Part shown: positions 1-8,673 of the stretch, one piece after another
How positions within the stretch are numbered: position 1 is the stretch's first letter
Layout of the letters: each line of letters opens with the position of its first letter
Assembly: GCF_007855645.1 (NCBI RefSeq)
Contig: NZ_CP042261.1
Coordinates: 848,501-912,500, forward strand
Length of the DNA: 64,000 bases
DNA from: Qingshengfaniella alkalisoli
GTDB taxonomy: Bacteria > Pseudomonadota > Alphaproteobacteria > Rhodobacterales > Rhodobacteraceae
Direction: 5' to 3'
Notes under the pieces: model-generated
Told to the model about the DNA's origin: nothing
Seen by the model: only the letters and a program-made list of their open reading frames with translations
Database searches by the model: none
Program-made: the position numbers and the translations under genes

Positions 1-548
1 AGCTGGGTTGGGTACGAAGGTCTGCTACCGCGTTCGTGCCGGTTCGTAAAGCTTAGGTATGGGTTACGCCATATGGATGGTATTCTTGCAGAACTTGGGC
101 CTGAAGCGAGATTTCTCCTTTCCCCGTTTTTCCAGTCCACGTGTTGGTTCTCAGCTTGGGCGAGTTCTTTAGAGTGGTTCAGGCGGGCTATGCGGATGTG
201 AATTTCGGCGGTTTGGTTATCCGGGTCTCTTGATGCGATGCGCGCCGAAGGAGTTGAAGCATCGCATTTTCGCTTCAGCTCTGCTTCGGGCGCGACAGCC
301 AGACCATCGCTTGCAGATGGTTGTCCCCAGACGCGGTGTCGCCTGCAGGATCCCTTTTTGCTGTTCTACTGGAGCAACATGATACGCTGGCAGGGGGCAT
401 ACATGGTGCTCGAGGGGACATAGTTCGGTGCACCCGGAGGGGGCAAAAGGTGTCATAGTATGACACCTTGGGTGGCTTCAGCGCCATTCTGGAGCACGCA
501 CACTACACCCGGAGAAATTCTTATTATTAAGAAATTTCAAGGGATAAG
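1..548. other. intergenic region without a recognisable gene
   Basis: I see no convincing gene here. Short open frames exist on both strands but none has a ribosome binding site, a recognisable family or typical codon use. The region holds a perfect palindrome at 447-469 (listed separately) and an AT-rich imperfect inverted repeat at about 515-539 (GAAATTCTTA facing TAAGAAATTTC). The latter lies just beyond the 3' end of the minus-strand tRNA and could end its transcript, although it has no clear T-tract. Confidence 0.5.
447..469. repeat. perfect 23-bp palindrome, operator-like
   Basis: The left arm AAGGTGTCATA (447-457) and right arm TATGACACCTT (459-469) are exact reverse complements around a single central G. 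With only one central base it is a poor hairpin and looks more like a binding site for a dimeric regulator. No gene with a clear start flanks it inside the window, so its target is not identified. Confidence 0.6.
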
Positions 549-638
549 TGGCGGAGAGACAGGGATTCGAACCCTGGGACCCCGTGAAGGGTCAACGGTT
601 TTCGAGACCGCCCCGTTCGACCACTCCGGCACCTCTCC
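549..638 (-). tRNA. tRNA-Ser (anticodon CGA)
   Basis: Read on the minus strand the gene starts GGAGAGG at 638 and ends with an acceptor strand, a G discriminator and an encoded CCA at 551-549. The T-loop GGTTCGAATCC is present. The anticodon loop CTCGAAA gives anticodon CGA, which reads the serine codon UCG. A long variable arm (TTGACCCTTCACGGGGTCC) and the 90-nt length fit a class II tRNA-Ser. No other tRNA lies nearby. Confidence 0.96.
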
Positions 639-785
639 GCGAAGGGTCTGGCGGGCGGTTTAGTGAACTGCGCCAGACTGTGCAACCCGTTTTTTGGCTG
701 ACGCTGCGAACATCAATTTTGATCGAACGACTTTCCAATCGGCCTTTGCAGGCATAGGATTTGAGAGATCCAACGGAGATACATC

Positions 786-1601
786 ATGCGCCTCGTGACA
801 ACCGTCGCCTTCTTCATCTTGCTGCCTGTCATCGCATTTGCGCAAGCGTCGTCTCAGGCTGGACGAATCCTTGACGCAATGCGGGTCGATGAGTTGCTGG
901 AAACCCTTCAGCAAGAGGCGATGGAAAACGCGTTGGAACTGGATGAGACCATGCTCGACGGTCGGGGCGGGGATCGCTGGCTGGAAAGGGTCCGCGACAT
1001 AAACGCACCCAACGCATTGGAGGCGGAGTTACGCCAAAGCTTCACGCAGGCGATGGTGGTTGAGCATGTTGGCGATGTTGCTGCGTTTTTCGAGAGCCCG
1101 CTTGGTGCCAAGATCGTCACGCTGGAACTTTCCGCACGTCATGCGCTGCTGGAGCCGGGCATAGAAGATCACAGCCGTACCCAGATCGAGAACGCCGACA
1201 GGGCCACCCGTGAGAAGTTACAGCAGATTGAGGAATTCGTTCGCGCCAACGACCTGGTCAACGCCAATGTCGCTGCAGCGATGAACTCGAACATCGCCTT
1301 TCTGGAAGGCATGCGGTCGGCAGGGGGCCTGCCGGGCCTCGACGGATCTATCGTCGATATGACGGTAATGCAGGAGCCCGAAATTCGCGAAAGCGCTGAA
1401 AGTTGGCTAATGTCGTATCTGTTTCTTGCCTATCAACCCCTTTCAGAACAGGAGTTGGATAGCTATATCGTCTTCTCCGAGACGGATGCAGGGCAGGCGC
1501 TGAATTCGGCGTTGCTGACCGCGTTTGATCGGGTGTTTGTTCAAACCTCGCGCGAGACGGGCGAAGCGGCAGGACAGGTGATCGCGTCACGCGATATCTG
1601 A
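786..1601 (+). CDS. exported DUF2059-domain protein
   Basis: The product is 271 aa. It begins with a cleavable signal peptide (hydrophobic residues 7-18, probable cleavage after the AFA at 17-19), so it should be periplasmic. The rest is helical and acidic, with the pattern of the DUF2059 family in two places: about residues 70-115 (a segment around AAFFESPLGAKI) and again about 205-255 (YIVFSETDAGQALN). The function of the family is not established. The gene stands alone between the tRNA and rplU, and an ATG at 786 follows a GGAGATAC ribosome site. Confidence in the family is good; nothing can be said about its role. Confidence 0.8.
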   Translation: MRLVTTVAFFILLPVIAFAQASSQAGRILDAMRVDELLETLQQEAMENALELDETMLDGRGGDRWLERVRDINAPNALEAELRQSFTQAMVVEHVGDVAAFFESPLGAKIVTLELSARHALLEPGIEDHSRTQIENADRATREKLQQIEEFVRANDLVNANVAAAMNSNIAFLEGMRSAGGLPGLDGSIVDMTVMQEPEIRESAESWLMSYLFLAYQPLSEQELDSYIVFSETDAGQALNSALLTAFDRVFVQTSRETGEAAGQVIASRDI

Positions 1602-1611
1602 CCAACCGTGC

Positions 1612-1640
1612 TTGACATTCAGTCAGTGCTCTATCATACG
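1612..1640 (+). promoter_or_regulatory. probable promoter of rplU-rpmA
   Basis: A perfect -35 box TTGACA sits at 1612-1617. An A/T-rich CTATCATACG (1631-1640) lies at the right distance for a -10; CATACG at 1635-1640 gives a 17-bp spacer. It begins directly after the DUF2059 stop codon and leaves a leader of roughly 110 nt before rplU. Confidence 0.55.
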
Positions 1641-1646
1641 GCACAT

Positions 1647-1664
1647 TCCGGTCATGGGACCGGA
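1647..1664 (+). promoter_or_regulatory. leader hairpin upstream of rplU
   Basis: TCCGGTC (1647-1653) and GACCGGA (1658-1664) form a perfect 7-bp stem with a four-base ATGG loop near the presumed 5' end of the rplU transcript. Ribosomal protein operons often carry structured leaders for autoregulation. Whether this one does is inference. Confidence 0.35.
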
Positions 1665-1752
1665 GGAATCACGCTATAGAAGCGCGCTGTCCGAGGCATG
1701 TAACGCCGCCTGCAAGCGGGGCCACAGGATGCGGAGACAAAAGGAAGACACG

Positions 1753-2379
1753 ATGTTTGCGGTCCTCAAGACCGGCGGTAAGCAATACAAGGTTCAGAGC
1801 GGCGACGTTCTGCGCGTTGAAAAGCTCGAAGCAGCCGCTGGCGAAACTGTACAATTCAACGAAATTCTGATGATCGGTGGCGACGACCTGACGGTTGGCT
1901 CCCCCTTTGTCGATGGCGCCGCTGTGAACGCCGAAGTGATCGACCAGATCAAAGGCGACAAGGTCATCAACTTCGTCAAGCGCCGTCGTAAGCATTCGTC
2001 CCAGCGCACCCGTGGCCATCGTCAACAACTGACGCTGCTGCGTGTGACAGACATTCTGGCAAACGGTGCGAAAGCACCGGCAAAAGCCAAGAAAGCCGCG
2101 CCGAAAGTCGAAGCTGCTGCGGAAACCACTGGCACGAAGCCTGCCAACCTGCTGACCGAAGCCCGCGAAGGCGGTGCAGACGATCTGAAAAAGATCTCTG
2201 GCGTCGGTCCGAAGCTGGAAGGCCTGCTGAACGAAAACGGTGTCTACCACTACGATCAGATCGCAGCATGGAACGCCGAAGAGATTGCCTTCATGGACGA
2301 GCAACTGTCGTTCAAAGGCCGTATCGAACGTGACGGCTGGACCGATCAGGCGTCCAAGCTGGCTGCTGAAAAGGAGTAA
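1753..2379 (+). CDS. rplU: 50S ribosomal protein bL21 with C-terminal helix-hairpin-helix extension
   Basis: Residues 1-103 are a complete bL21: it starts MFAVLKTGGKQYKV and has the rRNA-binding KRRRKHSSQRTRGHRQ stretch at 77-91. That would normally be the whole protein. Here an Ala/Lys/Pro linker (about 104-128) leads into an acidic domain (about 142-205) with the motif ISGVGPKLEGLLNENGV, typical of a helix-hairpin-helix fold, for 208 aa in all. I recall similar domains at the ends of other Rhodobacterales proteins, such as NuoE. The ATG at 1753 is chosen because AAGGAAG (1741-1747) precedes it and the protein then starts exactly as bL21 does. rpmA follows 6 bp after the stop. Confidence 0.95.
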   Translation: MFAVLKTGGKQYKVQSGDVLRVEKLEAAAGETVQFNEILMIGGDDLTVGSPFVDGAAVNAEVIDQIKGDKVINFVKRRRKHSSQRTRGHRQQLTLLRVTDILANGAKAPAKAKKAAPKVEAAAETTGTKPANLLTEAREGGADDLKKISGVGPKLEGLLNENGVYHYDQIAAWNAEEIAFMDEQLSFKGRIERDGWTDQASKLAAEKE

Positions 2380-2385
2380 TCCCCA

Positions 2386-2655
2386 ATGGCACACAAGAAA
2401 GCAGGCGGTTCATCCCGTAACGGTCGCGACTCTGCTGGTCGTCGCCTTGGTATCAAGAAGTTCGGTGGCGAGAACGTCATTCCGGGCAACATCATCGCAC
2501 GTCAGCGCGGCACCACTTGGTGGCCGGGCGAAGGCGTTGGCATGGGCAAGGATCACACGATCTTCGCAACCGTGCCGGGCAACGTGCAGTTCCGCAAGGG
2601 ACTCAAGGGCCGCACATTCATCTCGGTCCTCCCGGTAGCGGAGGCGGCCGAGTAA
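2386..2655 (+). CDS. rpmA: 50S ribosomal protein bL27
   Basis: This is an 89-aa protein of standard length. The N-terminus [20 protein letters not shown] matches the flexible bL27 tail that reaches towards the peptidyl transferase centre. The core [20 protein letters not shown] is characteristic. No N-terminal extension needing cleavage is present. It is co-transcribed with rplU and followed by a strong terminator, which matches the usual rplU-rpmA arrangement, with obgE a little downstream. Confidence 0.97.
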   Translation: MAHKKAGGSSRNGRDSAGRRLGIKKFGGENVIPGNIIARQRGTTWWPGEGVGMGKDHTIFATVPGNVQFRKGLKGRTFISVLPVAEAAE

Positions 2656-2683
2656 GCCGAAACCTGACAGGTTCAAAGTTTCA

Positions 2684-2719
2684 GGGGATCGGCGGAAACG
2701 CCGGTCCCCTTTCTCTTTT
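2684..2719 (+). terminator. rho-independent terminator after rpmA
   Basis: GGGGATCGGCG (2684-2694) pairs over 11 bp (one G-T) with CGCCGGTCCCC (2699-2709) around a GAAA loop, followed by the T-rich TTTCTCTTTT. Confidence 0.85.
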
Positions 2720-2934
2720 GTCGGATCGGCAAAAGAGGCTACCAGAAGGGGATCGGGCCAAGGTCAGTTAATAGATTTGTGTTCTTGTTTGGTGAATGCA
2801 GGATCTCCATCTGAAGAGAAAGCGGCATTTCTACGTCGCGGCATAACGCTACAAGAGGCAGTTCAGCGCATTGAAGCAGCCGGGCAGATACCGGCCTCCC
2901 GCTGGTCTCGTGTAATGTTTTGGGAGGATTGAAA

Positions 2935-3474
2935 GTGAAGATTGAAACGATTGTTAACCAGCCGACGATAGAAGGCGAACGCTTTACCCTGCGTCCACTG
3001 CGCCGGTCCGATGAGGGCCTTCTGGACATGTATACCGGAGACGAGCGTGTGGCCAAGAACACACGCAGCATTCCGCATCCATTGCCGCCGGGCACCTCTG
3101 CCGCGTTCGTTGATCGTTCGCAAAAGGAAGACCGTACCGAAGACGTCTGGGTTCTTGATGGCTCTGCGCATGGTCTCGCGGAACTACTCGGTGTCGTATC
3201 TCTGGAACGGATGGAAAACGACAGATCCGAAATCGGCTACTGGGTCGCGCCGGCCTTCTGGAACACAGGGTTCGCGTCGGAAGCAGTGCGCACGCTGATC
3301 GGGGCCAATCCGCACAATTCCAAGACGATCTTCGCCGAAGTCTTCCAAAGCAACCCGGTTTCCGCGCGTGTCCTGACGAATATCGGCTTTGAATATATCG
3401 GCGATGCCGAAGCCTATTCCGTCGCGCAGGAACGTACTGTGCCGACATGGACCTATCTCAAGAAGATCGGATGA
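2935..3474 (+). CDS. GNAT family N-acetyltransferase (RimJ/RimL type)
   Basis: The product is 179 aa. It opens with the RimJ/RimL-type phrase ERFTLRPLRRSDEGLL and shows a GNAT core: an EIGYWVAPAFWNTGFASEAV segment for acetyl-CoA binding and the C-terminal NPVSARVLTNIGFEYIGD block. Members acetylate protein N-termini or small amines; the substrate here is unknown. I prefer the GTG at 2935, since GGGAGG (2922-2927) sits 7 bp upstream; an in-frame TTG at 2920 is less likely. The gene stands between rpmA and obgE. Confidence 0.85.
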   Translation: MKIETIVNQPTIEGERFTLRPLRRSDEGLLDMYTGDERVAKNTRSIPHPLPPGTSAAFVDRSQKEDRTEDVWVLDGSAHGLAELLGVVSLERMENDRSEIGYWVAPAFWNTGFASEAVRTLIGANPHNSKTIFAEVFQSNPVSARVLTNIGFEYIGDAEAYSVAQERTVPTWTYLKKIG

Positions 3475-3482
3475 ATCTTGGC

Positions 3483-3502
3483 CTGCGAGGACAACCTCGC
3501 AG
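3483..3502 (+). terminator. hairpin after the GNAT gene, possible terminator
   Basis: CTGCGAGG (3483-3490) and CCTCGCAG (3495-3502) form a perfect 8-bp stem with an ACAA loop, 8 bp after the GNAT stop. There is no T-tract, so it may be a weak terminator or a 3'-end stabilising structure. Confidence 0.4.
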
Positions 3503-3577
3503 TGCCGAACCGTCTCGCCGCTTGAGCCTCATCAAAATTCGAAGTATCGCGCTATCTGAGTTGCCAAGGGCCAGACC

Positions 3578-4615
3578 ATGAAATTTCTCGATCTCGCAAA
3601 AGTTTACATCCGCTCTGGTGGCGGAGGGTCGGGGGCCGTCAGCTTCCGCCGCGAAAAGTTCATGGAATATGGCGGGCCTGATGGCGGCAACGGCGGGCGT
3701 GGCGGTGACGTCATCGTCGAGGCCGTCGATGGGCTGAACACGCTGATCGACTTCCGCTATCAGCAGCATTTCTTCGCCAAGAGCGGACAGCCCGGTATGG
3801 GCAAGCAACGCACCGGCGCAGACGGCGCGGATATCGTTCTGCGCGTGCCTGTCGGGACCGAAGTTCTTGACGAGGATGAAGAAACCGTACTTGCCGATAT
3901 GACCGAGGTGGGTCAGCGCGTCCATCTGGCGAAGGGTGGCAATGGCGGGTTCGGCAATCTGCATTTCAAGTCGTCCACCAACCAGGCCCCACGCCGCGCC
4001 AATCCGGGGCAACCGGGCATTGAGCGCACGATCTGGTTGCGGCTGAAACTGATCGCGGATGCCGGGCTTCTTGGCCTGCCCAATGCAGGTAAGTCCACCT
4101 TCCTGTCGGTGACATCCAATGCACGCCCCAAGATCGCGGATTACCCCTTCACGACGCTACACCCCAATCTGGGTGTCGTTGGGGTGGACAACGTCGAGTT
4201 TGTCGTAGCGGATATTCCCGGCCTGATCGAAGGCGCGCATGAGGGCAAAGGTATCGGCGACCGCTTTCTTGGTCATGTCGAACGCTGCGCGGTACTGCTC
4301 CATCTGGTCGATGGAACGTCGGAAGACGTCGTGCAGGACTACGAGACGATCATCGGCGAATTGGAAGCCTACGGTGGAGTGCTCGCCGAAAAACCACGTC
4401 TGACGGTGCTGAACAAGGTCGATGCGCTTGACGATGAGGAGCGTACCGAACGCCAGGTGAAATTGGCCAAAGCATGCGGTGAGCCCGTGATGCTGATGTC
4501 GGGCGTTAGCCGCGAGGGCATAACCGAGGTGCTTCGAGCGCTGCGTGATCTGATTGATGAAGACCGCTTGCGGATCAAGCGCGACGCTGAAGAGGAACAG
4601 CCTTGGCAGCCCTGA
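3578..4615 (+). CDS. obgE: Obg family GTPase
   Basis: The product is 345 aa, the usual short alphaproteobacterial length without a long C-terminal tail. Residues 1-158 form the glycine-rich Obg fold ([27 protein letters not shown]). The G domain follows with G1 GLPNAGKST at 166-174, G3 [14 protein letters not shown] and G4 NKVD. Obg binds the 50S subunit and couples its maturation to GTP and ppGpp levels. It heads an overlapping obgE-proB-proA run downstream of rplU-rpmA, a common genomic neighbourhood. Confidence 0.97.
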   Translation: MKFLDLAKVYIRSGGGGSGAVSFRREKFMEYGGPDGGNGGRGGDVIVEAVDGLNTLIDFRYQQHFFAKSGQPGMGKQRTGADGADIVLRVPVGTEVLDEDEETVLADMTEVGQRVHLAKGGNGGFGNLHFKSSTNQAPRRANPGQPGIERTIWLRLKLIADAGLLGLPNAGKSTFLSVTSNARPKIADYPFTTLHPNLGVVGVDNVEFVVADIPGLIEGAHEGKGIGDRFLGHVERCAVLLHLVDGTSEDVVQDYETIIGELEAYGGVLAEKPRLTVLNKVDALDDEERTERQVKLAKACGEPVMLMSGVSREGITEVLRALRDLIDEDRLRIKRDAEEEQPWQP

Positions 4616-5706
4616 GCGAGGCGAAGCGGCTGGTTGTCAAGATCGGCTCGGCCCTTCTGGTGGATCGCCAGACGGGCCTGCGTCTCGACTGGTTGCGTGG
4701 ACTGGCGCAGGATATCGCGGATTTGCGCGCGCGTGGCACCGATGTCGTGGTCGTATCCTCCGGGTCCATCGCGCTTGGTCGTCGTGTTCTGGGCTTGCCA
4801 GATGGTGCTCTGCCTCTGGAGCAGTCACAGGCGGCGGCCGCAGTCGGGCAGATCCGGCTGGCGCGCGCCTATGAAGAGGCGCTCGGCCCGCACGATCTGA
4901 CCACGGCACAAGTTCTCGTCACGCTCGAAGACAGCGCCGATCGCCGTCGATACCTCAACAGCCGTGCTACGCTGGGACAACTGCTTTCCCTCGGCGTCGT
5001 GCCCATCGTCAATGAAAATGACACGGTGGCCACGGACGAAATCCGTTTTGGCGATAATGACCGGCTGGCAGCGCAGGTCGCCGCGACCATCGGCGCGGAT
5101 CAGCTTGTGCTTTTGAGCGATGTGGACGGGTTCTATTCGGCCAACCCGTCGCTCGTTTCGACAGCCAAACGGTTCGAGATCATCGAGCGACTGACGCCGG
5201 AAATCGAGGCAATGGCGGGAGAGGGCGTGTCGGGCCTGTCACGCGGTGGCATGATCACCAAGCTGATGGCCGCAAAGATCGCAACGGGTGCAGGCTGCGC
5301 CATGGTCATCGCGAAGGGTGAACAAAATCGTCCACTTAGCGCATTGCAGAACGGCGCAAACTGCACGTGGTTCTTGCCGGACACCGATCCGCACGCCGCC
5401 CGCAAACGCTGGATCGCGGCGATGAAACCACGCGGGCGGGTGCAGGTAGATGCAGGCGCGGCAAAGGCGCTGGCCCGTGGCAAATCGCTTCTTCCCGCAG
5501 GTGTCACAACGATTTCGGGCGACTTCGACCGTGGTGACCCGGTGGACATCATCGATATGCAAGGCGTGGCGCTCGGCAAGGGCCTGACCCGTTATACCAG
5601 TGCGGAGGCGCGGATTATCAAGGGCTGCCATACAGGTGACATAGAAAAGCTGCTCGGCTATGCAGGGCGTGCCGCGCTGATCCACAGGGACGATATGGTG
5701 CTATGA
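4603..5706 (+). CDS. proB: glutamate 5-kinase
   Basis: The product is 367 aa and carries an amino-acid-kinase domain (about 8-250: [41 protein letters not shown]) and a C-terminal PUA domain (about 275-355). It phosphorylates glutamate in the first step of proline synthesis. The start is a TTG at 4603 preceded by AGAGGAAC, so the gene overlaps the end of obgE by 13 bp; no better in-frame start exists before the kinase core. Translational coupling with obgE is likely. Confidence 0.96.
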   Translation: MAALSEAKRLVVKIGSALLVDRQTGLRLDWLRGLAQDIADLRARGTDVVVVSSGSIALGRRVLGLPDGALPLEQSQAAAAVGQIRLARAYEEALGPHDLTTAQVLVTLEDSADRRRYLNSRATLGQLLSLGVVPIVNENDTVATDEIRFGDNDRLAAQVAATIGADQLVLLSDVDGFYSANPSLVSTAKRFEIIERLTPEIEAMAGEGVSGLSRGGMITKLMAAKIATGAGCAMVIAKGEQNRPLSALQNGANCTWFLPDTDPHAARKRWIAAMKPRGRVQVDAGAAKALARGKSLLPAGVTTISGDFDRGDPVDIIDMQGVALGKGLTRYTSAEARIIKGCHTGDIEKLLGYAGRAALIHRDDMVL

Positions 5707-6968
5707 AGGACATCGAAGACATTCAGGCCACGATGGAAGCGATCGGCGTTCGCGCAAAAGTTGCTGCCCGCGAACTGGCCTATGCGCCAGCCGACCAGAA
5801 AACGCAGGCGCTAAACGCCGCCGCGGATGCCGTCCTCGCGCGATTGTCCGAGATCCTTGAGGTAAATGAAAAAGACATGGCCTTTGGCCGTGAAAAGGGG
5901 CTGACCGACGCGATGCTCGACCGGTTGAAGCTGGATGAGGCGCGTGTGAACTCCATTGTCGATGGGCTACGAGCCGTTGCCGCTCAGGCCGATCCCGTGG
6001 GCGAAGTGCTTGAGGAATGGGACCGCCCCACGGGATTGCACATCAAACGTGTGCGTACGCCGCTGGGTGTCGTCGGTGTTATCTATGAAAGCCGGCCCAA
6101 CGTCACCGCCGACGCTGGCGCGCTGTGTTTGAAATCGGGGAACGCCGTTATCCTGCGTGGGGGGTCGGAAAGCTTCCATAGCTCTGCCGCGCTGCATTCA
6201 TGCCTGGTGGATGGGCTCAGGGTGGCCGAATTACCCGAGGACGCAATCCAACTGGTGCCGACCCGCGACCGTGCGGCGGTAAGCCATATGCTGCAAATGA
6301 CGGGTGTGATCGACGTGATCGTGCCCCGCGGCGGCAAGGGTCTTGTTGGCCTGGTGCAGCGCGAAGCACGTGTCCCCGTTTTCGCGCATCTCGAAGGCAT
6401 TTGTCACATATATGTGGACCGCGACGCAGATATCGAAAAGGCACGTCGCGTGATCCTGAATGCCAAGACACGCCGGACGGGTATCTGCGGCGCCGCGGAA
6501 TGCCTGCTGATCGATCGCGCGGTTTTCGATACGCACGGGGCGCCGTTTATAGAGGATTTGATTAGAGCTGGAGTCGAGGTGCGCGCCGATGATACTTTGC
6601 AAGTGATCAAGGGGACCACGGCGGCGCAAGCCGACGATTTCGGGCGTGAATATCTCGACATGATCATCGCGGCGCGCGTGGTCGACGGCGTTGATGGTGC
6701 CATCGAGCATATCTGCGAATACGGCTCCGATCACACGGATTGTATCCTGACCGAGAATGACGAAACGGCAGCGCGTTTTTTCCAGCGTGTCGACAGCGCC
6801 ATCCTGATGCGCAACGCATCAACACAGTTTGCGGATGGCGGCGAGTTCGGCATGGGCGCGGAGATCGGCATCGCCACCGGCAAGATGCATGCGCGCGGGC
6901 CCGTCGGCGCGGCGCAACTGACCAGCTTCAAATACTTGGTCGACGGCGATGGCACGATCCGCAGCTAG
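5703..6968 (+). CDS. proA: gamma-glutamyl phosphate reductase
   Basis: The product is 421 aa, of the aldehyde dehydrogenase superfamily. It reduces glutamyl-5-phosphate to the semialdehyde with NADPH, the second step of proline synthesis. The likely catalytic cysteine is C262 in [33 protein letters not shown] and PRGGKGLV are conserved. The start overlaps the proB stop by 4 bp (ATGA), so the two enzymes, which pass an unstable intermediate, are made together. The final block [20 protein letters not shown] is typical. Confidence 0.97.
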   Translation: MKDIEDIQATMEAIGVRAKVAARELAYAPADQKTQALNAAADAVLARLSEILEVNEKDMAFGREKGLTDAMLDRLKLDEARVNSIVDGLRAVAAQADPVGEVLEEWDRPTGLHIKRVRTPLGVVGVIYESRPNVTADAGALCLKSGNAVILRGGSESFHSSAALHSCLVDGLRVAELPEDAIQLVPTRDRAAVSHMLQMTGVIDVIVPRGGKGLVGLVQREARVPVFAHLEGICHIYVDRDADIEKARRVILNAKTRRTGICGAAECLLIDRAVFDTHGAPFIEDLIRAGVEVRADDTLQVIKGTTAAQADDFGREYLDMIIAARVVDGVDGAIEHICEYGSDHTDCILTENDETAARFFQRVDSAILMRNASTQFADGGEFGMGAEIGIATGKMHARGPVGAAQLTSFKYLVDGDGTIRS

Positions 6969-6974
6969 GACGGA

Positions 6975-7568
6975 TCAGGTCACGCTCAGCTGCAGGACAC
7001 TGTCAGAAATTTCGAGACTGAGTTTGCGATTGAACTGGCGGACAGCCTCGGGCAGCAGAACGAATTGAATCTGCGCCGGGGTGACGTCCGGCAGAGTATC
7101 GCCACGAAGGGCATTCCAAGCGCGCTGATTGGTTGTCAGTCGTGCGCCCGTGGCGGTGACGCTCCAACAGGATGCGTCCTGCGTCAGCTCGATCGTACCA
7201 CCATAGGGCAGCGCGGTTTCGGCACACAGATACATCAGGCCGACCAGTTTGGCGTTGTGGCGCGCCAAAGGCGTGGTCAGGGAAACCCTTGTTTTCACTT
7301 TTTCATTTGCATTAAGTTTGCCGAATATATCTTTGATTTCATGTATAGAAAGTGTCTGACCTTCACTCGCCGATCCAAATGCCAAACGGTAGAACCGGAT
7401 ACGTGCACTGGCATTGTTCAGACTTTCGGTGATCAGCGCCGCCTCGGGGCCGTCAACGGTATTGCTCATCTGCATCAATTCCAGCCCGTTGCCGATTGCC
7501 CCGATGGGGCTTATCAAATCATGGCAGATGCGAGATCCCAAAAGGGCAGTCAGGTCCGGATTGGTCAT
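6975..7568 (-). CDS. chpT: histidine phosphotransferase ChpT
   Basis: The product is 197 aa. An N-terminal four-helix dimerisation domain carries the phospho-accepting histidine H16 in RICHDLISPIGAIGNGLELM. A degenerate ATPase-like C-terminal half (about 85-195) has no ATP-binding motifs, as in ChpT. In alphaproteobacteria ChpT relays phosphate from the hybrid kinase CckA to the response regulator CtrA. The gene is convergent with proA (6-bp gap) and faces a DUF3553 gene. A CtrA-type box lies nearby at 7796-7810. Confidence 0.9.
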   Translation of the reverse strand: MTNPDLTALLGSRICHDLISPIGAIGNGLELMQMSNTVDGPEAALITESLNNASARIRFYRLAFGSASEGQTLSIHEIKDIFGKLNANEKVKTRVSLTTPLARHNAKLVGLMYLCAETALPYGGTIELTQDASCWSVTATGARLTTNQRAWNALRGDTLPDVTPAQIQFVLLPEAVRQFNRKLSLEISDSVLQLSVT

Positions 7569-7605
7569 GTCATGGTCGTCACGCTTGGCTGGTTGGAGAT
7601 ATCAG

Positions 7606-7779
7606 ATGAATTCCTTGTTGGAACCGGGAATGTTTGTGAAGCACCCTGATCACCCCGAATGGGGTATCGGGCAGGTGCAGTCCAATATCGGCGGGCGCAT
7701 CACTGTAAATTTCCAGCATCAGGGCAAGGTTGTCATCGACGGGTCCCAGGTTGAGTTGCAGATCGAGTTTCTACCATAA
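7606..7779 (+). CDS. DUF3553 small protein
   Basis: This 57-aa protein consists almost wholly of a DUF3553 domain: MFVKHPDHPEWGIGQVQSNIGGRITVNFQHQGKVVI. It resembles the small SH3-like barrel domains found in CarD and UvrD-type proteins. The ATG at 7606 has GGTTGGAGAT upstream and is preferred to longer in-frame starts that run into the divergent chpT gene. Its role is unknown; it may bind RNA polymerase or nucleic acid, which is inference. Confidence 0.82.
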   Translation: MNSLLEPGMFVKHPDHPEWGIGQVQSNIGGRITVNFQHQGKVVIDGSQVELQIEFLP

Positions 7780-7795
7780 CTTGTGGCGGTCAAGG

Positions 7796-7810
7796 TTAAT
7801 GCAACCTTAA
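7796..7810. promoter_or_regulatory. CtrA-type binding site
   Basis: TTAA (7796-7799), seven bases, TTAA (7807-7810): an exact match to the full CtrA consensus TTAA-N7-TTAA, 84 bp before the olsB start. It also overlaps an inverted repeat, AAGGTT (7792-7797) facing AACCTT (7803-7808). Confidence 0.5.
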
Positions 7811-7893
7811 AGGGAACGCCTTCAGGATGTGTTGCATTGACATGCGTGCGACACTAGAAAACGGCTCGATATTGATATGACCCATGGGGATAC

Positions 7894-8673
7894 ATGACAA
7901 CGCGGACGCCTGAATTCGAGGTCAGACTCGCCACCGACACGCGCGAGGTCGAAGCATCGCAGCGTCTGCGCTACGATGTCTTCGTGGAAGAACTTGGCGG
8001 CTCAGGCGAGATGGTCGATCACGAAGCGCGGTTGGAACGTGACAAGTTCGATCCTCATTTCGATCACATTCTGATTTTTGACCGCGCCCGCGACAATGAC
8101 GACAATGAACAGGTGGTCGGCGTCTATCGTGTGTTGCGCGGTGACAAGGCGAAGGAAATCGGCGGGTTCTATTCGGCCGGGGAATACGATCTGTCGGTTC
8201 TGGAAACCAGCGGTCGCAACCTGTTGGAACTCGGCCGGTCCTGTCTGCACAAGGACTATCGCGGCGGTTTCGCGATGTATCACCTCTGGACGGGACTCGC
8301 GAAATACACGCTGGAGCATGACATCGAAGTTCTTTTCGGGGTTGCCAGCTTCCACGGCACCGATCCGGAGAAGCTAGCAGGTCCACTGTCATTGCTGCGT
8401 CATCGGCATCTTGCACCCCCGGAACTGCGGGTCCGTGCGCAGCCCCGGCATTACCAGCCGATGGATCTGCTGGCGGAGAACGATATCGACCGGGCCAGCG
8501 CCATGTTGCAGACACCGGCACTTATCAAGGCCTATCTGCGGTTGGGCGGTTTCATCGGCGATGGCGCGTTCATCGACCATGAGTTCAACACGACTGATGT
8601 GTGCCTGATCCTCGACACAGCCCGAATGAATGAACGCCAGCGTGCGATCTACACGAGGGATTTGGCTGCGTGA
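7894..8673 (+). CDS. olsB: L-ornithine N(alpha)-acyltransferase (OlsB-like)
   Basis: The product is 259 aa with a GNAT-like fold related to acyl-homoserine-lactone synthases: RLRYDVFVEELGG near residue 28, then LLELGRSCLHKDYRGGFAMYHLW. OlsB transfers a 3-hydroxyacyl chain from ACP to ornithine, giving lyso-ornithine lipid. The call is strengthened by the overlapping OlsA-type acyltransferase, the second enzyme of the pathway. Some databases label this family a putative haemolysin. The ATG at 7894 has only a weak ribosome site upstream. Confidence 0.85.
   Translation: MTTRTPEFEVRLATDTREVEASQRLRYDVFVEELGGSGEMVDHEARLERDKFDPHFDHILIFDRARDNDDNEQVVGVYRVLRGDKAKEIGGFYSAGEYDLSVLETSGRNLLELGRSCLHKDYRGGFAMYHLWTGLAKYTLEHDIEVLFGVASFHGTDPEKLAGPLSLLRHRHLAPPELRVRAQPRHYQPMDLLAENDIDRASAMLQTPALIKAYLRLGGFIGDGAFIDHEFNTTDVCLILDTARMNERQRAIYTRDLAA

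Noticed and set aside
549-638. Possible integrated element next to tRNA-Ser
   Set aside because: tRNA-Ser genes are common integration sites, but no integrase or direct repeat of the tRNA 3' end is seen in the 548 bp available.
1669-2394. Long open frame of 241 codons on the minus strand opposite rplU
   Set aside because: It mirrors the strongly supported rplU gene and has no family, ribosome site or sensible composition; GC-rich codon bias creates such shadows.
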